Positions 26,677 to 39,202 of a DNA stretch of 64,000 nt are shown piece after piece. This DNA is from Phyto melanocephala. Taxonomy: Eukaryota; Arthropoda; Insecta; Diptera; Rhinophoridae. The notes beneath the pieces are model-generated. The model was not told the DNA's origin, made no database searches, and worked only from the letters and a program-made list of their open reading frames with translations. A program made the position numbers and the translations under genes. The DNA lies in the NCBI GenBank assembly GCA_941918925.1, contig OW799237.1:92105015-92169014 (forward strand), read 5' to 3'. Position 1 is the first letter of the stretch, and every line of letters begins with the position of its first letter.

Positions 26677-27489
26677 ACTCCAGAGTAATTTTTCATGCTT
26701 TAGAGTTGAGTCATTAAAGTGGCCTTGGTTTACTACACTACAATAAGTAACAGTTTTTCTCTCTGCCTTTTTGACTAAGCCAGACCATTGCTTTGGAAAG
26801 TAGCTCTAGGCCCTTTTGAAAAACTTTACTTGTTACACTTTACGCATAAATAATAAAATCCTTTGGAAATGAGTATGAGGTCTAAGCATCGTAAACGTGC
26901 CAATGTTTTGCTCCGTTATTTAAAAAGATCTAAGTAAAAACATTTCTTACCAACATATTTAAAACAATATTCTTAATTATAACTTGCAGTTTAATATAGT
27001 CTCTCTCTTTTTCTTTTTCTCCCTCTCTCTCTCTCGAAAACAACTACTAGACTGCTACTGTTACCATCACAACCACCTGTGTTCCATTCTTCTTATCTAA
27101 TCTTTTTTATAGATTCTTGCCAAACTTGTCTCTATGTACGTCTGTCTTATGCAATTTATGAAAATTTATGAGATTTTAATGGGCCTCAAAAGACTTGTGG
27201 AAGTATTTTTAAACAGCGTCGATTGCAATTTGAACATGTTTGATTTAAATCAAGTTCAATAATTGAAACTGGTGTGACTTAAATCTTTAGATGTGATAGA
27301 GTTTCTTTTATATTGATAAGTAGAATTATAGAATTTTGACTTTTTGTTTGCATAAAATCGAATATATAATTGCTTATAAAAAATGTTAATAATATATTTT
27401 TTTGCAATATTTATATTTATTAATAAGAAAGAGTTTATAGAAAAGCAAACAAATATTTTTATTGTTTGAATCCTTTGTATTTATTTAAT
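26677..27489. other. no gene seen
   Basis: AT-rich intergenic sequence with a CT-rich stretch at about 27000-27035. Confidence 0.5.
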
Positions 27490-28560
27490 CTAGCCAAATC
27501 AGGCGCGCGCTGCTACGACCCTTAATGAATAAAAATGCATTCTGAATTTTTATTGAATATCAAGTGCAAGAAGCTAAAAACTATAACTTTTTTTTAATGG
27601 GTGTGGCACTGCCCACTTTTTTAATCACGAAATCGTATAATCATAAGAGTTCAATATGTGCACAAGGCTTCGGAAAAGTCGGTCCATTACAAATACCTAA
27701 AAATTATAACTTTTTTTATGGGCGCGGCTCTGCCTACTTTTATAATCACGAAATTAGATAGTTATGACAGACGTGGGTAAAATTAACGTCGGCACCGACA
27801 TATAATGTCTTAATCCGATGGTGGTCTTAACCACTGGGTTGGAGCCGTGCCTCCAACCAATGCCTCTGTGACAATGCTGTACTCCTCAGCATGCCACAGG
27901 TAGCAATTTAATCTTAATCAGTTTATGGCTTTTTAAAATTGCACCTTGCTTAGGTGTTTGGGCTATCTAATCCCTTAAGGGTTTTTTCGCTACTCAGATT
28001 GAGCCAATCAGCAACCATTCAGTGGGAATTCAAGGAAGAGTGCCGAATCGGCCCACTGAATAGCTACTTCTGTTGAGGAGGCAACAGCACCCCGAACGAG
28101 ACGTGGACCGAATTCCACCATTCGCTCTGATCTGTTGAGATGGCAACAGCACCCGAAAACATCCGTGTTAACCGAAGACTTCTCAAAGGACAGTCATCAG
28201 CGCTCACTTCCGAATCCGTTTTCCGCTTGGAATAACCACAGCCACCACGTGTACTCTGAAGAGACCTCACCAATTATCAGACAGGACATAGTCCTGGGGC
28301 TTACTGATTCCCGTGGTACCAGATAGTTTCGGTCTCTGGTCAGCCTAGAAAACGTCTCTGACCAGAGATTATTTCTTCCAAATTATGGCTCCATGAAGCC
28401 AGAGGTGTTGGCTCACCTCTTTACCCCGAGCTGGCAAACACCAAGGCCTGGAAGAATGACCAAGGATCTATGCCCCCCCGGGGGAAGATAGTCATGACAG
28501 CTCAATATGTTGCAAAGTTTCAGAAAAATCGGCCAAGTGCAAGTACCAAAAAATTATAAA
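27490..28560 (-). mobile_element. Helitron 3' part (minus), interrupted by another insertion
   Basis: Read on the minus strand, the end GTAGCAGCGCGCGCCTGATTTGGCTAG matches in layout the 3' end of the Helitron at 48661-49530, including the stretch GCACTTGATATTCAAT. Upstream are units with the GTGGGC...GCCCAT and CTTGCAC signatures of that element's tandem array. An insertion (27771-28485) splits one unit. The 5' end of the Helitron is missing. Confidence 0.65.
27771..28485. mobile_element. 715-bp insertion with 15-bp target duplication (retroposon-like)
   Basis: AGATAGTTATGACAG before and AGATAGTCATGACAG after the segment are a 15-bp direct repeat with one mismatch. The uninterrupted units at 48.8-49.4 kb show the empty site. 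The insert is GC-richer than its surroundings, begins ACGTGGGTAAAATTAACG and ends CCCCCCCGGGGGA, with no poly(A). A target duplication of this length suggests non-LTR or SINE-type insertion. No protein domain was recognised. Confidence 0.6.
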
Positions 28561-28590
28561 ATTATATATAATATTAACTCAATTTGAAAC

Positions 28591-29388
28591 ATGGAAAGAT
28601 ACACAATCGAACAACGCGTTAAAGTTATTCAGGCTTATTATAAAAATGGGCGCTCAAATCAAAATGCGTAGCGTGCATTTTCGAAGAAAATCATCTTCAG
28701 TGATGAAGCACTTTTTCACCTCAGTGGATTCGTCAATAAACAGAATTGCCGCAATAGGGCGAATGATAATCCAAGAGTAATTGTTGAAAAACCAATTCAC
28801 CCATAAAGAGTGACTGTTTGGTGCGGTTTATGGGCCGTATTTTTTCCAAAATAAAGTCGGTCAGGCAGTTACTGTGAATGGTGTTCGCTATCGTAAAATG
28901 ATAACGAACTTTTTATGGCCCGAATTCAAAGATATGGATGCGGACGATATGTGGTTTCCACAGGACAATGTCACTTGCCACACTTGCTAACGAAACAATG
29001 GCTTTTTTGCGCGACAATTTCAATGGCCGTGTTATCTCACGTGGTAGCGATGTCAATTGGCTGCCAAGATCATGTAATTTGACACCGTTCAATTTCTTTC
29101 TTTGGGGTTATTTGAAAGAAAAGGTGTACATCAATAAGCCAGCAACAATTCCAGAGCTAATGAATACGATAATTCGGCACATCAACGGCATAGAACCTCA
29201 ATTATGCCTCAGCGTCATCGAAAATTTGAACCATCGGATGGAAGTGTGCCGCCATTTGACCGATATTTTGTTTCGAACATAATTGAACCATACCAATATT
29301 ATCATTATTAAAATAAATGACAATAATTTCCTAAATAATTTGTGTTCTATTCAAAATCAACTTCGGCCCTTAAAATGAAACAACCCTT
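28591..29388 (+). pseudogene. mariner (DD41D-type) transposase pseudogene
   Basis: It begins MERYTIEQRVKVIQAYYKNG and meets a stop after NQNA. Most of the DNA-binding region is deleted, and it resumes at KKIIFSDEALFHLSGFVNK. Further on are WFPQDNVTCHT (with a frameshift), then VNWLPRSCNLTPFNFFLWGY, where Asn replaces the third Asp, and the C-terminus HLTDILFRT. Spacing between the second and third catalytic positions is 41. The 3' inverted end is kept (complement of AAGGGTTGTTTCATTTTAAG, followed by TA), but the matching 5' end is absent. Confidence 0.82.
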
Positions 29389-29981
29389 TAGTATAATTAT
29401 GTCTCTAAAGGATTTTGAAATTCATGGTTTTTATTTCTTTAGATCATTACCTTAAGGACGGCAAATATTTAAAAAAATAATTTGTTTGTGCAAGCACAAT
29501 AATTTAATAAATTTAAATATAATTTTTTAATCCTAAAATTGTAAAAGTGTTGTACCAAAAACTCATTCAAAATTTTATGGCAGGATAAAACTTACTCGCT
29601 GCGTGCAACATATTTTTTCGTTGGCCTCCACATCACATGCTCGTAAACTTCCAAAGATTTCAGGGTCATTATTGCAGAGCCCAAAAAAATATTATTTTAG
29701 CAGGCAACGGCCTAACACAATTATGCACAGTGGGGGTAAAACGAAAATTTTTTATTATTATTATAACCTTATTTTATTATTCCTTATTTTTACTTAATTG
29801 CTTCAGTTCAATTTTAATAACAAACTGTACCAGCAGACTACGATTTAATTAATTTAACCAAATTTGACTTTATATTTTTGTTTAGAAAATGTTTCCCGCA
29901 GACTGACGAACAAGCTGAATCAACTTTGAAATTCACAAAAATGAAGAAAAACTATTTTTTAGGACTTTAAAGAATATTTCT
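29389..29981. other. no gene seen
   Basis: AT-rich intergenic sequence, with short frames lacking recognisable content. Confidence 0.5.
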
Positions 29982-30231
29982 GCGGCTTGAAGCTCAAAGG
30001 GCCAATGTCACTTTTTTGGTCTTTTGAGTTAATCATTGCATTAGATTTGTTTTCTTGTTCTATTTTATTATGGTAAAACAGCTAAAGTCATACTTAACCC
30101 AGAACAGCTTCATGAATAAAATGCTGGCCAATGTCACTATGAAAGCACCTATAAAAGTTAAAGTTCAATTCCAATTTTCTTAAAAGTAAATATTTTGACA
30201 TTGACCCTTTTAGCTCCAAGCCACATATTTC
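29982..30231. mobile_element. MITE with about 38-bp terminal inverted repeats
   Basis: GGCTTGAAGCTCAAAGGGCC on the left pairs with the complement of GGCTTGGAGCTAAAAGGGTC on the right, and the match extends outward to GAATATTTCTG. The 250-bp interior repeats GCCAATGTCACT twice and has no frame. Confidence 0.65.
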
Positions 30232-31839
30232 AAGGTGTTACACACGAAATAATAAAATTATAAATGTATATTCTTTGTAAAATATTTAAAAAAAAAAAAA
30301 AAAGTTTTATCTATATGCAAGTGACAATATATATTTTTCCTCGTATTGTATGGTGTTTCATCCCATTGTGCAATACATAAAGCAAATGTTTGTTTATTAA
30401 CCATTTTACTATATTTTTTTGTTTTTTTTTTTGTCTTACGATTACCTTTTCTGTTGTTATGTTTTTATGACTTTTTTTATAGTTTTTGTTTTTGGGAGTT
30501 TTTTATATTTATTTAAAATTTGCCAAACTCATGTCATCTATATCTTTAGGAGAGGTTTGTTTGTGTGTATGTAAAAGTCATGTCTTGTTTTGCTCAACTT
30601 AACAACAAACATTAAGATAGTTTTTATGTTTAAATAATATGTATATGGCAACACTACTAAGTGATATAACAAAGACAAAAGTAATAATAAGAAAACATAC
30701 TCATAAACACAAACGCACACGCCTTTGTTCATACATACATACATTTTATGTGCATGCGTAAAAAAGCGGGTGGTGTTTGTTTGGCATGTGGCCGGGTTCA
30801 CTGTACGATCGTTTCAAGACCTTTTCTCATATTGACAATAACTACACAAATGCCATTGCAATTCATTTTGTCATAAATATTGTAAGAGAGAGATTGTGTT
30901 TTTTTATTCTTTAGTTTATGATCCGTTTTGGGAAGATTGTATTGGTGATGATCGTCATCATCGTCATCATTATCATCGTTATCAACAGGTAGCCATGTCG
31001 TATGCAAATTAATTCACATTTATTATATATAAAAATGGCAGACAGTTTTTTTTCGTTGTACGTTCATACATATCTCTCTGTCTGTCTGTTTGTTTTGTGA
31101 GATTTAGTTAAACCGTTAAGGACGTACCGCGTTTTAACCGGAAGGTTTCTTACATTCATGTTGTTGTAGTTGTTGTTGACTGATCTTTTTGTTTTTATGT
31201 TTCCTGTTAACTTTTAAAGTGAACTTTTTATTATTTTGTTTTACATGGATGTATGTATAGGTATATTAATGTGTGCAGATGTGTGCATAAATATTAAAAT
31301 TTTTACTTTTTGTCATAAATAATAAAAATATTTTTTTTTGGAAGAATTTGAATTCAAAATTGAAATTTTTGTTTTAAAGTAAATTAAAAGGGTATTAACA
31401 TTGAGATGAAAAATAAAATAAAAATAAACGTTACTTTTTTAAGGGGCTTTAATAAAATTATGTTGTGTATTCACACCTTTTTCTTGTGGTTGTAGGAGGA
31501 TTGTCTAGCTTAAGTATCTACACTACAGGAACTTAACAATACTAATGACAACATATTATCAGATCCAAATTGTTGCATATCTAGCATTTATGTCATATCA
31601 TTAGTATAACATAACATAAATATAATAATATGGCATCACTATCCTAGAATATAATATGTATTATAATAATTGTAATATGGCAACTCTTTATAATAAAATA
31701 AATCAAAAGTAGCCAGGCTTAAACTAACATAACACAAATTAGCTAAAAATGGAATCTATGTATATTTACTTCGAATAAGATTGAAAAAATTAATTTTTTT
31801 TTGTTATTTTAGTACGTGTATACAGTATGTATGTATAAA
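30232..31839. other. no gene seen
   Basis: AT-rich DNA with a GATGATCGTCATCATCGTCA simple repeat near 30940-30980. No coding content can be supported. Confidence 0.5.
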
Positions 31840-32230
31840 TACCCAATGATCTGTGATCCAAAACACAAGTTTTAAGGATTTTTGTATGTCTGCCTGTCTT
31901 TCTGTCTCTCTATCTGAATTCGATTGGTTCAAAAATAACTAAATGTGTTTTGATGAAATTTGGTATGAAGGCACTCTGGAGAGTTAACATTTAGGATGAT
32001 TTGCGATATAGTTTTTTTCCAACAGATAATAGAAAAAGAGCAAATATGATGATGGTACTAGAGGGTTCGTAAGTAATAAATGCATATACAGACATGACGG
32101 TAGGAAGAATTTAAAAGAAATTGTACTAAAAACAATATATTTTTAATGTCACTAACGAAATCATAATTTATTTTCAAATGAATTTATGTTGGGGCCCAAG
32201 CAATGCGGACCGGGTTTAACGAATGCAAAA
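31840..32230. repeat. dispersed repeat related to 20110-20690
   Basis: GTATGTCTGCCTGTCTTTCT, TCGATTGGTTCAAAAATAAC and GGGGCCCAAGCAATGCGGAC follow the order seen diverged near 20160-20660. No ends or class can be defined. Confidence 0.4.
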
Positions 32231-32453
32231 CAAACTATAACAGATTCTAAATATTTTTTGTAAAGATTTCAACTTAAGATGTTTTAGTTCGAAGCACAAA
32301 GCACATATGATAATTCTTTTTTAAAATAATTTACGATCAAATTGAATAAACATGACTGAAATTGGAAGCTGCAATATATCAGCTGCAGTACATATAGGCT
32401 AATTGACATGTTCCATTGAAAATTTTTAAAATCTAATATTGTTAATGCACACA

Positions 32454-33730
32454 AGGGGTGTCACGAAATGCTTTTTTACATTTTTTGCAGGGCACTACGC
32501 AAACAATTACTATTTAATTAATTTTTTTGTTCCACTCTGTGATAGTTATAAGTGTCAACAATACTTTGTTAATAAGTTTATTCAAATTATTTAATCCGTA
32601 TTGAAAATGTCGTCAAATAGAGAAAAAGTGAGAAAAAATATTGTGGATATTTATAATGAAAATAAACAACTTTCTTACGCTGAAGTTGCAAGACGGGCAA
32701 AAGTGTCCAGACAGACTGCCCGTTACATTATTTTTAAATTCAAAAAAGACTTGTCTATTAAGCACAAAAAAGGTGGAGGGCCTCGTGGTTTTAGGAATCC
32801 TCAAATCGTTAAAAGGTGAAGGCACGTTGAAAGCAAAATCCAAACATTTCCATTCGCGATATCGCACGAAAACTAAATATTTCGCTTGTAGAACGAATAA
32901 AGAAAAAAGAAAATTTAAGAACATTCAAAGTCAAGAAAGCTCCAAACCGAAACGAAAAAGGAACAAAAACGGCAAAAATAAGAGCAAGACAGTTGCTACG
33001 TCACAAACTATAAAAAATTTTAATGGATGTATTTTAATGGACGATGAAACCTATTGTAAGGCTGACTATTCAGAGCTTCCTGGTCAGGGTTTTTATGTTT
33101 CTAATAAAAAAAGCTAATGTTTCCGATAAATTTAAGTATAAAAAGATTTTAAAATTCGCCAAAAAATATATGATATGGCAAGCAATATGTACATGTGGGA
33201 AAACTTCAAAGGCAATCATTGTGAATCGTACAATGAACAGCCAATTTTATATTAATGAGTGCCTGAAAAAGGCTGTATTGCCATTATACAGAAGCCACAA
33301 TATACCTCCACTGTTTTGGCCCGACTTGGCAAGCTGCCACTACAGCAAAGACGTCCTTGAGTGGTATGAGGCCAACAAAATAAATTTTGTACCGAAAAAC
33401 ATGAATCCACCTAATTGTCCAGAGCTAAGGCCTATTGAACACTATTGGCCTATAATTAAGCAGTACCTAAGAACAAAGTTCAAAGCTTCTGTAAATGTAA
33501 ACAAATTTGGATTTATTTGGAAAAAACGTGTTTCCAACGTTAAATGCAAAGCGTTAAGAAAAAAGTGCGAAATATTGCAAAAGAAAATAAAATTTGAAAC
33601 TTTGGTTTTTTGCATAATAAAGTTTAGAAATTTTTCTCCATAACGCCAATAAAATGTATTTTTTGTGTGAAAAAAAAAACTAGATTTGGGAGACATTTTC
33701 AAATGTAAAAGAACATTTCGAGACACCCCT
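32454..33730 (+). mobile_element. DD37E (ITmD37E-like) element, degenerate
   Basis: The ends are inverted: AGGGGTGTCACGAAATG at the left, and the complement of AGGGGTGTCTCGAAATG at the right, with TA after the right end and CA (probably a decayed TA) before the left. The 1277-bp element carries a frameshifted transposase. Confidence 0.85.
32607..33643 (+). pseudogene. DD37E transposase pseudogene with several frameshifts
   Basis: The N-terminus MSSNREKVRKNIVDIYNEN continues into a helix-turn-helix (SYAEVARRAKVSRQTARYI) and stops after NPQIVKR. A second frame continues ARKLNISLVERIKKK. A third gives FNGCILMDDETYCKADY with the first catalytic Asp. A last frame gives MIWQAICTCGKTSKAIIV, PLFWPDLASCHYSKDV and NCPELRPIEHYWPIIKQYL. 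Thirty-seven residues separate the second Asp from Glu, the DD37E spacing known from mosquito ITmD37E elements. At least three frameshifts make it non-functional. Confidence 0.87.
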
Positions 33731-34339
33731 TACAAATATGGAAGACCAATTTTGATCACTGAAACGAAAGTACAGTGCCAACATATGTCTCACCCGGTAG
33801 TAGAATGATTTGGCATTTTATTATCACATCAACTAAATGTCATAAGTAGGGAGATAAAGATTTTTATCAATAATATTTAACAGCTTGCTGTTAATTCAGT
33901 TGCATTAAAAATTGTCTCCTCCTTTTTTACAGTTGAAGCCGTAGTTATAGAAAGAGAGTGCCATGAGTTTCACATTTTATAAGATCAGTTCATAACTTTT
34001 ATAAAGTGCTTGAAGGTATTTGACCCGAAAAAAAAAAAGATTTTTTTATTAAATTTTACGATACAATAAAATTGGTGCTTAATTCAATAAAAGTGATGTT
34101 AAATTTGTTATTAAATGAAAATAAAAAAATTATTTACTACCAGTTTAAAATATAAATGAATGACTTGTATAACATATATAAGAAACGAGTTGGAAATAAA
34201 GTGCTTTACATATTAATTAAAAAAATTACAACAATTAATAAAGAGATTTGCCGGAAAAAAGTTTTGTAGTTTTAAAGTATCAGCAAGAATGCCCGTTTTA
34301 AATTTACTGTATTTTTTGTGCAAATGGCAACTCTTAAAT
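33731..34339. other. no gene seen
   Basis: AT-rich intergenic sequence. Confidence 0.5.
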
Positions 34340-35400
34340 TTTGCAGCTGTCACATATGCTGATTCCGATCATTAAAAATAGAGAGTTTTTTCAAAGAACA
34401 ATGGGTTGTTATTGTCAAAATTTATTACCAAAATTACCACTGCTGAAACCACTTGCTAATTTCGAAGAAGTTTCAGTCGAGAAACTGCAACTAATGTGCA
34501 CAAAACAATTGAAGAAACTGGGTCGGTTATGTACAGTAAGACTCCAATAGGTCAACGTACCGGAGTTATGCTGAATCCACTCACAAATTTCAAAGGACTT
34601 TCAATCGATAAAGTGCACCTAATGTGCACAAAACATTTGAATGGTTCGGTTATGTACTTTAGGTCAACGTACTAATCGGTTTTTTAAAAACATTGGTGTT
34701 GGAAAATTTCACAAAGCACTACACAGCGAATTTTGACAAAAGACCACCACATACATGCGCATAAAATTCAGCTTAGTCATAGCAATTTTATCAATGCCTC
34801 CATCACGCAAAGTGAAGTCAATGTCAATAAAAGAAAACATCTTCTCTGATGAAGTGCATTTCGATTTGAAAAGCTTCCTGAATACGCAAAATGATCAAAT
34901 TTAGGGCTCAGAGAATCCTTAAGAATTTCATGACAAACAAATGCATTCACAAGGAGTAACTGCATCATTGGGCCTTAACTTGTTGATGATGAGCTAAAAC
35001 TGCTGTGACTATAAACGGAATTTGTTAAAGGAATATACGATAACGGAGTTCATTTAGCCTCAACTAGAAGGCGTGGTTCTTGGAGTCATGTGGTTTCAGC
35101 GTGACGGCGCCACTTGAACCACTGCGTAATAATGATTTTCAGAAAAAAATTATCTTAAGAAATGTTGATGTTAATTGACCCCGAGATCATGCAATTTAAC
35201 TCAGATTTTTTTCTTTCTGGTTTTGTTAAATCTCAATTTTATGCGAATAAATCAGAAACATTTCCTGAGCTCAAATCCGACATCCAAAGCGTCCATTGGT
35301 GCAGCAAAATTATCGTGAGAGTGGAAAGTGCTTATTAGAATCTTCACAAATATTCCGTTGTTTAGAGGAAAGTTTATCAACTTATTATGAATAGACTCAT
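34340..35400 (+). pseudogene. highly decayed mariner-type transposase relic
   Basis: Traces of the transposase are visible in scattered frames: ENIFSDEVHFDLKSFLNTQN (first Asp region), MWFQRDGAT (second Asp region) and PRDHAI/PRSCNLT-like coding before ILCE. Many stops and frameshifts occur. An internal duplication places GAAACTGCAACTAATGTGCA near 34482 and AAAGTGCACCTAATGTGCA near 34609. No terminal repeats were recognised. The oldest-looking of the five mariner copies here. Confidence 0.6.
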
Positions 35401-35439
35401 GTCGCATAATTTTCGATAAATTCTGAGATAGAGGGATAT

Positions 35440-35700
35440 GTTATCTACATATACTTAAACAATTGTGTCTATAAATTATTTAAGGCCTGAAAAATGTTGA
35501 TTTTTATGATTAAAATATGGGAATGAGGCAGTCGTGCTTATTTGCACATATCTCAGAAAAATGTAGGGCGATAATAAATATTTACAAAAGATTGGTCACA
35601 ACATACGAATCTGTGCAACGTGTGGTGGCTTCTAAAATTTGATTTCAACCAACACACGGACAGCTGGTTAATTTCTAATCGACTTCTCTTGTGGTACCAT
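35440..35700. repeat. mini-me-like relic
   Basis: AGGCAGTCGTGCTTATTTGC, CACATATCTCAG and TTTGATTTCAACCAACACAC correspond to the conserved core of the mini-me-like family, read in the same order as the reverse-oriented units at 38.8-39.2 kb. Confidence 0.55.
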
Positions 35701-36589
35701 GAGGTGAAATAATTCTATTTTTTGCATCTTAAATGACGCATTGAATCATTTGCTTAGAGCGTTACCGACAACGAGGATTGACATGCAGTCATTATAACAA
35801 AAAACTGTGGGGCCCCAAGTAGATGAGGACTGAACATTGCGTTGCCATAAAATGTAACATCGAAGCCATCTCCTTAATCATCTCCAAACATTAATACTTT
35901 AAAAATGTCTGTCAAAATAAAACCAATTTTTTAAATACTTAAAATATATATTTTTCATGTTTTGTTTTAATTAAAATCTTTCCGCTATTTAAAGTAAATA
36001 AAATTAATAACAAGTTCAATTATTGCCTTAATTCAATTGTTAAATGTTTTATGCGCTTATGTAAGGTTGTGTGCGTGTACGTGTCTTTTGTATGAGATAA
36101 AAATTATTTTGTTAAAAATTTTATGGTTTTTGTCTTTAAATTAAAAAAAAAAAATTAAACTCAATAAAATGGGTTAACTTATTAAGAAGGCTATTTTATT
36201 AGCATAAATTTAATTAAAAATCCTAACATTTTTAACAATACAAATAATTGCACGGTGGCAATATTTTTTAAATTATATACACATATGCTTAATTGATTTG
36301 CCAAAGAATTTTATTAAAATATAAATTAATGTATAAGTGGTTAAGGCTTTTGTTGATTAATAAAATACTGATAAACAAGGAACAAATGTTTAAATCAAAT
36401 GTTCTATATGGCAATGGAAATAGGTTTTGGAGCATATGAGTGGATGTATGGGTGTAAAAAAAAACAGCAATTGGATTAAAATGTTTTTGGTTTAGGCAGC
36501 TAGGCCAATGTGCCAAGCTGCTGTTGCGAATGAACAAGAACAGAGTAATAAGCTTTTGTAAATTGCATTGTATTTAGTGGTAGGAATTT

Positions 36590-37020
36590 AGATATATCCC
36601 GTCAAATCTAGCGATTGAAGAACCAGTTAAACGGGTAAAATTAGGTTTATGCTATTAGAGCTAATTCCTTCGCTTTTTTCTAACTAACGCCGTATACCAC
36701 TAAAAGCACTACTTTTTGATATTGAAAATAAAACTCCATGAACTTAATATCACAATGAAAATTGTGCTAAAATCTATTCATTTTGATGTCGCCCATGACA
36801 TCAATTTCGCAATTGTAGCCGGTTTGTAAGAGAATTTTCAGAATACTTAACTCTAGGTATCAAATAAAGAGGTTGACGTTGCATCTTGAAAAATTTCTAA
36901 TTCAAGATGGCGTCCGGACAGAAATTGCGGACTTAAAATTTTTTAAAACCTCTCAATATGTGCATCAAATGAAAGATCTTGACTAGCAGAATACAATGCA
37001 ATATCGAAAAAAAAATTCCA
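36590..37020. repeat. mini-me-like relic with AAGATGGCG subrepeats
   Basis: GGTATCAAATAAAGAGGTTG, TTCAAGATGGCGTCCGGACA and TCTTGACTAGCAGAATACAA match the internal subrepeat block of the complete copy at 51150-52150. The outer ends are lost. Confidence 0.55.
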
Positions 37021-37078
37021 TATTAAGAATATAAATATATTCTATGTATTATTATTAATTTGATTACATTCATATGTA

Positions 37079-37321
37079 AAGGGTGTTTTTTTAAGCCCGA
37101 TAGAACTTGAAATTGTAAAAAATAACACAAAAAATTAAATTGTAATCAAAATTTTTTTTTATTCGAAAGATCAATACGTGACATTAACATTTGAAAATGA
37201 TTTCGGGCATATGGGCACCGCGGCTGTTCTTGACGAAGCGCATTGTAATTTTGATTACAATTTAATTTTTTGTGTTATTTTTTACAATTTCAAGTTCTAT
37301 CGGGCTTAAAAAAACACCCTT
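37079..37321. mobile_element. foldback derivative of the rosa-like element
   Basis: Flanked by TA (37077-37078 and 37322-37323), 243 bp. The left part up to about 37242 is the reverse complement of the rosa 3' end (about 3955-4120), including the last codons of the transposase. The right part (about 37243-37321) is the same 3' TIR in forward orientation. The unit therefore has two copies of the 3' end and no 5' end. It can form a long hairpin and has perfect-looking TIRs. Confidence 0.88.
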
Positions 37322-37323
37322 TA

Positions 37324-37690
37324 CATAGATAGGACCATATTAACGAACAAGCCTATTTTCAAAGTTTCCTAACCAACAATGCATGACTGAGCTGATCAAA
37401 GGCCTTAGACAAGTCAACTGAGACTAAAACATCGATATTACCTCAATTACAGAACTCCCTAATAGAATCAACCAATTCAATAAGAAGTAAAACCGTACTA
37501 TGACCCTAACGAAAACCAAACTGACACTCACTAAGTAACTTATTATCATCAGTATATCTCATCTCATGATATCAATTGACTGATTTCTACAGTTTTTAGG
37601 AATCGGAATTATCTTGGAAGTTTTCAAAGCACTAGGGTGGTTAGATGTGTTTCAAATATTGTTAATAAAATAAAGAATGAGCGTACTAGC
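37324..37690 (-). pseudogene. LINE reverse transcriptase fragment (jockey-like)
   Basis: Minus-strand translation in shifting frames shows KIIPIPKN, LLSECQFGFR, GHSTVLLLIELVDSIREFC and VSVDLSKAFDQLSHALLV. These are the early conserved blocks of non-LTR reverse transcriptase, before the YADD motif. It precedes, in ORF order, the portion found at 59231-60245. It is cut at 37701 by a mini-me-like repeat and at 37323 by the rosa foldback. Confidence 0.72.
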
Positions 37691-37700
37691 AAATTAAAAA

Positions 37701-39202
37701 ACAAGTAAGAGCGCTATATTCGGCCGTACCAAATCTTATATACCCTTCACAACGTGTAGTCATGCAATAACAGTAGTTTGTGTCACCTTTCATCCCATAT
37801 GAAATACGTACATACATATATAAAAACATCCCATTGTAAAATTATAAATTCACGTATGTATGTTAAAAAAAAAAAAAAAAAAAATTTAAAAAAAAAATTT
37901 AAAAAAAAATTAAAAAAAAAAAAAAAAAAATAATAAAAATAATAAAAATGTAAATAATATCTTAAATAAAAAATAAAAATAAAAAAAAAATAAAAAAAAA
38001 AAAAAAAAATAAAAAAAAAATTTTAAAAAAATTAAAAAAAATTTTTTTTTGGCTCAGCTGAGATTCGATGCCACGTTGTATGTTGTTGTTATACCCTTCA
38101 CCTGTGGTGCACAAGGGTATATATAGCTTTGTCATTCCGTTTGTAACTTCTACAATTTTCATTTCCGACCCCATAAAGTATATATTTTCTGAAAGCTTAT
38201 GACTAGAGGAGTCGATTAAGCCCTGACCGTCTGTCCGTATGTCCGTCTGCCCGTCTGTCCGTGTGTTGGTTGAAATCAACTTTTAGAAGCAACTATATGT
38301 TCCTCAGATCTGTATATGGTATCAATCTCTTGGAAATATCCAGGAATGAATCGCTATTGAAATTCACCACAATCGCCCCATACCTTTCTGAGATATGAGC
38401 AAAAAACCACGACCACCTCGTTTTTTTTCACAATTACAACAGCAACATACATACATACATACATGTAAAAAACATACCAAACAAAAACAATTACAAAAAA
38501 AAAAATATTAAAAATAAGAAAAAAATAATAAAAAAAACTACAAAAAAAATTTTTAAAAAAATTTAAAAAAAATTTAAAAAATATTTTTAAAAATTTTTCT
38601 AAAAAAATTTTTTAAAAAAATTTAAAAAAAAATATAAAAAAAAATAATAAAATATAAATAATATATTAAATAAAATAAAATTTTTTTGGCTCAGCTGGGA
38701 TTCGATGCCACATTTATTCTAACGTGTACGTATGCACGTATTTTATATGGGATGAATGGTGATACAAACAATTGTTATTGCATGACTACACGTTGTGAAG
38801 GGTATATAAGATTCGGCACGGCCGAATATAGCACTGTTACTTGTTGTAATGTTGTTTTTGTGAATAAAAAATCGAGGTGGTCGTAGGTTTTTGCTCATAT
38901 CTCAGTTGTTTATATACCGATGTTTCTGATTTTCAATACCGTTCTACTCCCGAATATTTCTGATATTTTAATACCTCACTCGGGTCCAAGCGATATCGGG
39001 GGGCTTCAAAAAGTTGATTTCAACATACACACGGACAGACGGTCAGACGGACAGACTGACAGACTGACAGAGCTTAATCGACTCCCCTATTCATAAGCTT
39101 TCAGAAAATATATACTTTAGGGGATCGGAAATGAAAATTGTAGAAATTTCACACGGAATGACAAACCTATATATACCCTTTTTCACTGTGTGAAGGGTAT
39201 AA
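37701..39202. repeat. composite of mini-me-like repeats in both orientations
   Basis: Unit 1 starts ACAAGTAAGAGCGCTATATT and includes an A-rich block and TTCGATGCCACG. Unit 2 (38090) starts ATACCCTTCACCTGTGGTGC and has the GTCY tract at 38222-38272. Unit 3, in reverse, runs from GGCTCAGCTGGGATTCGATG to GTGAAGGGTATAAT. The portion right of 38204 lies within the duplicated segment. Confidence 0.65.
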
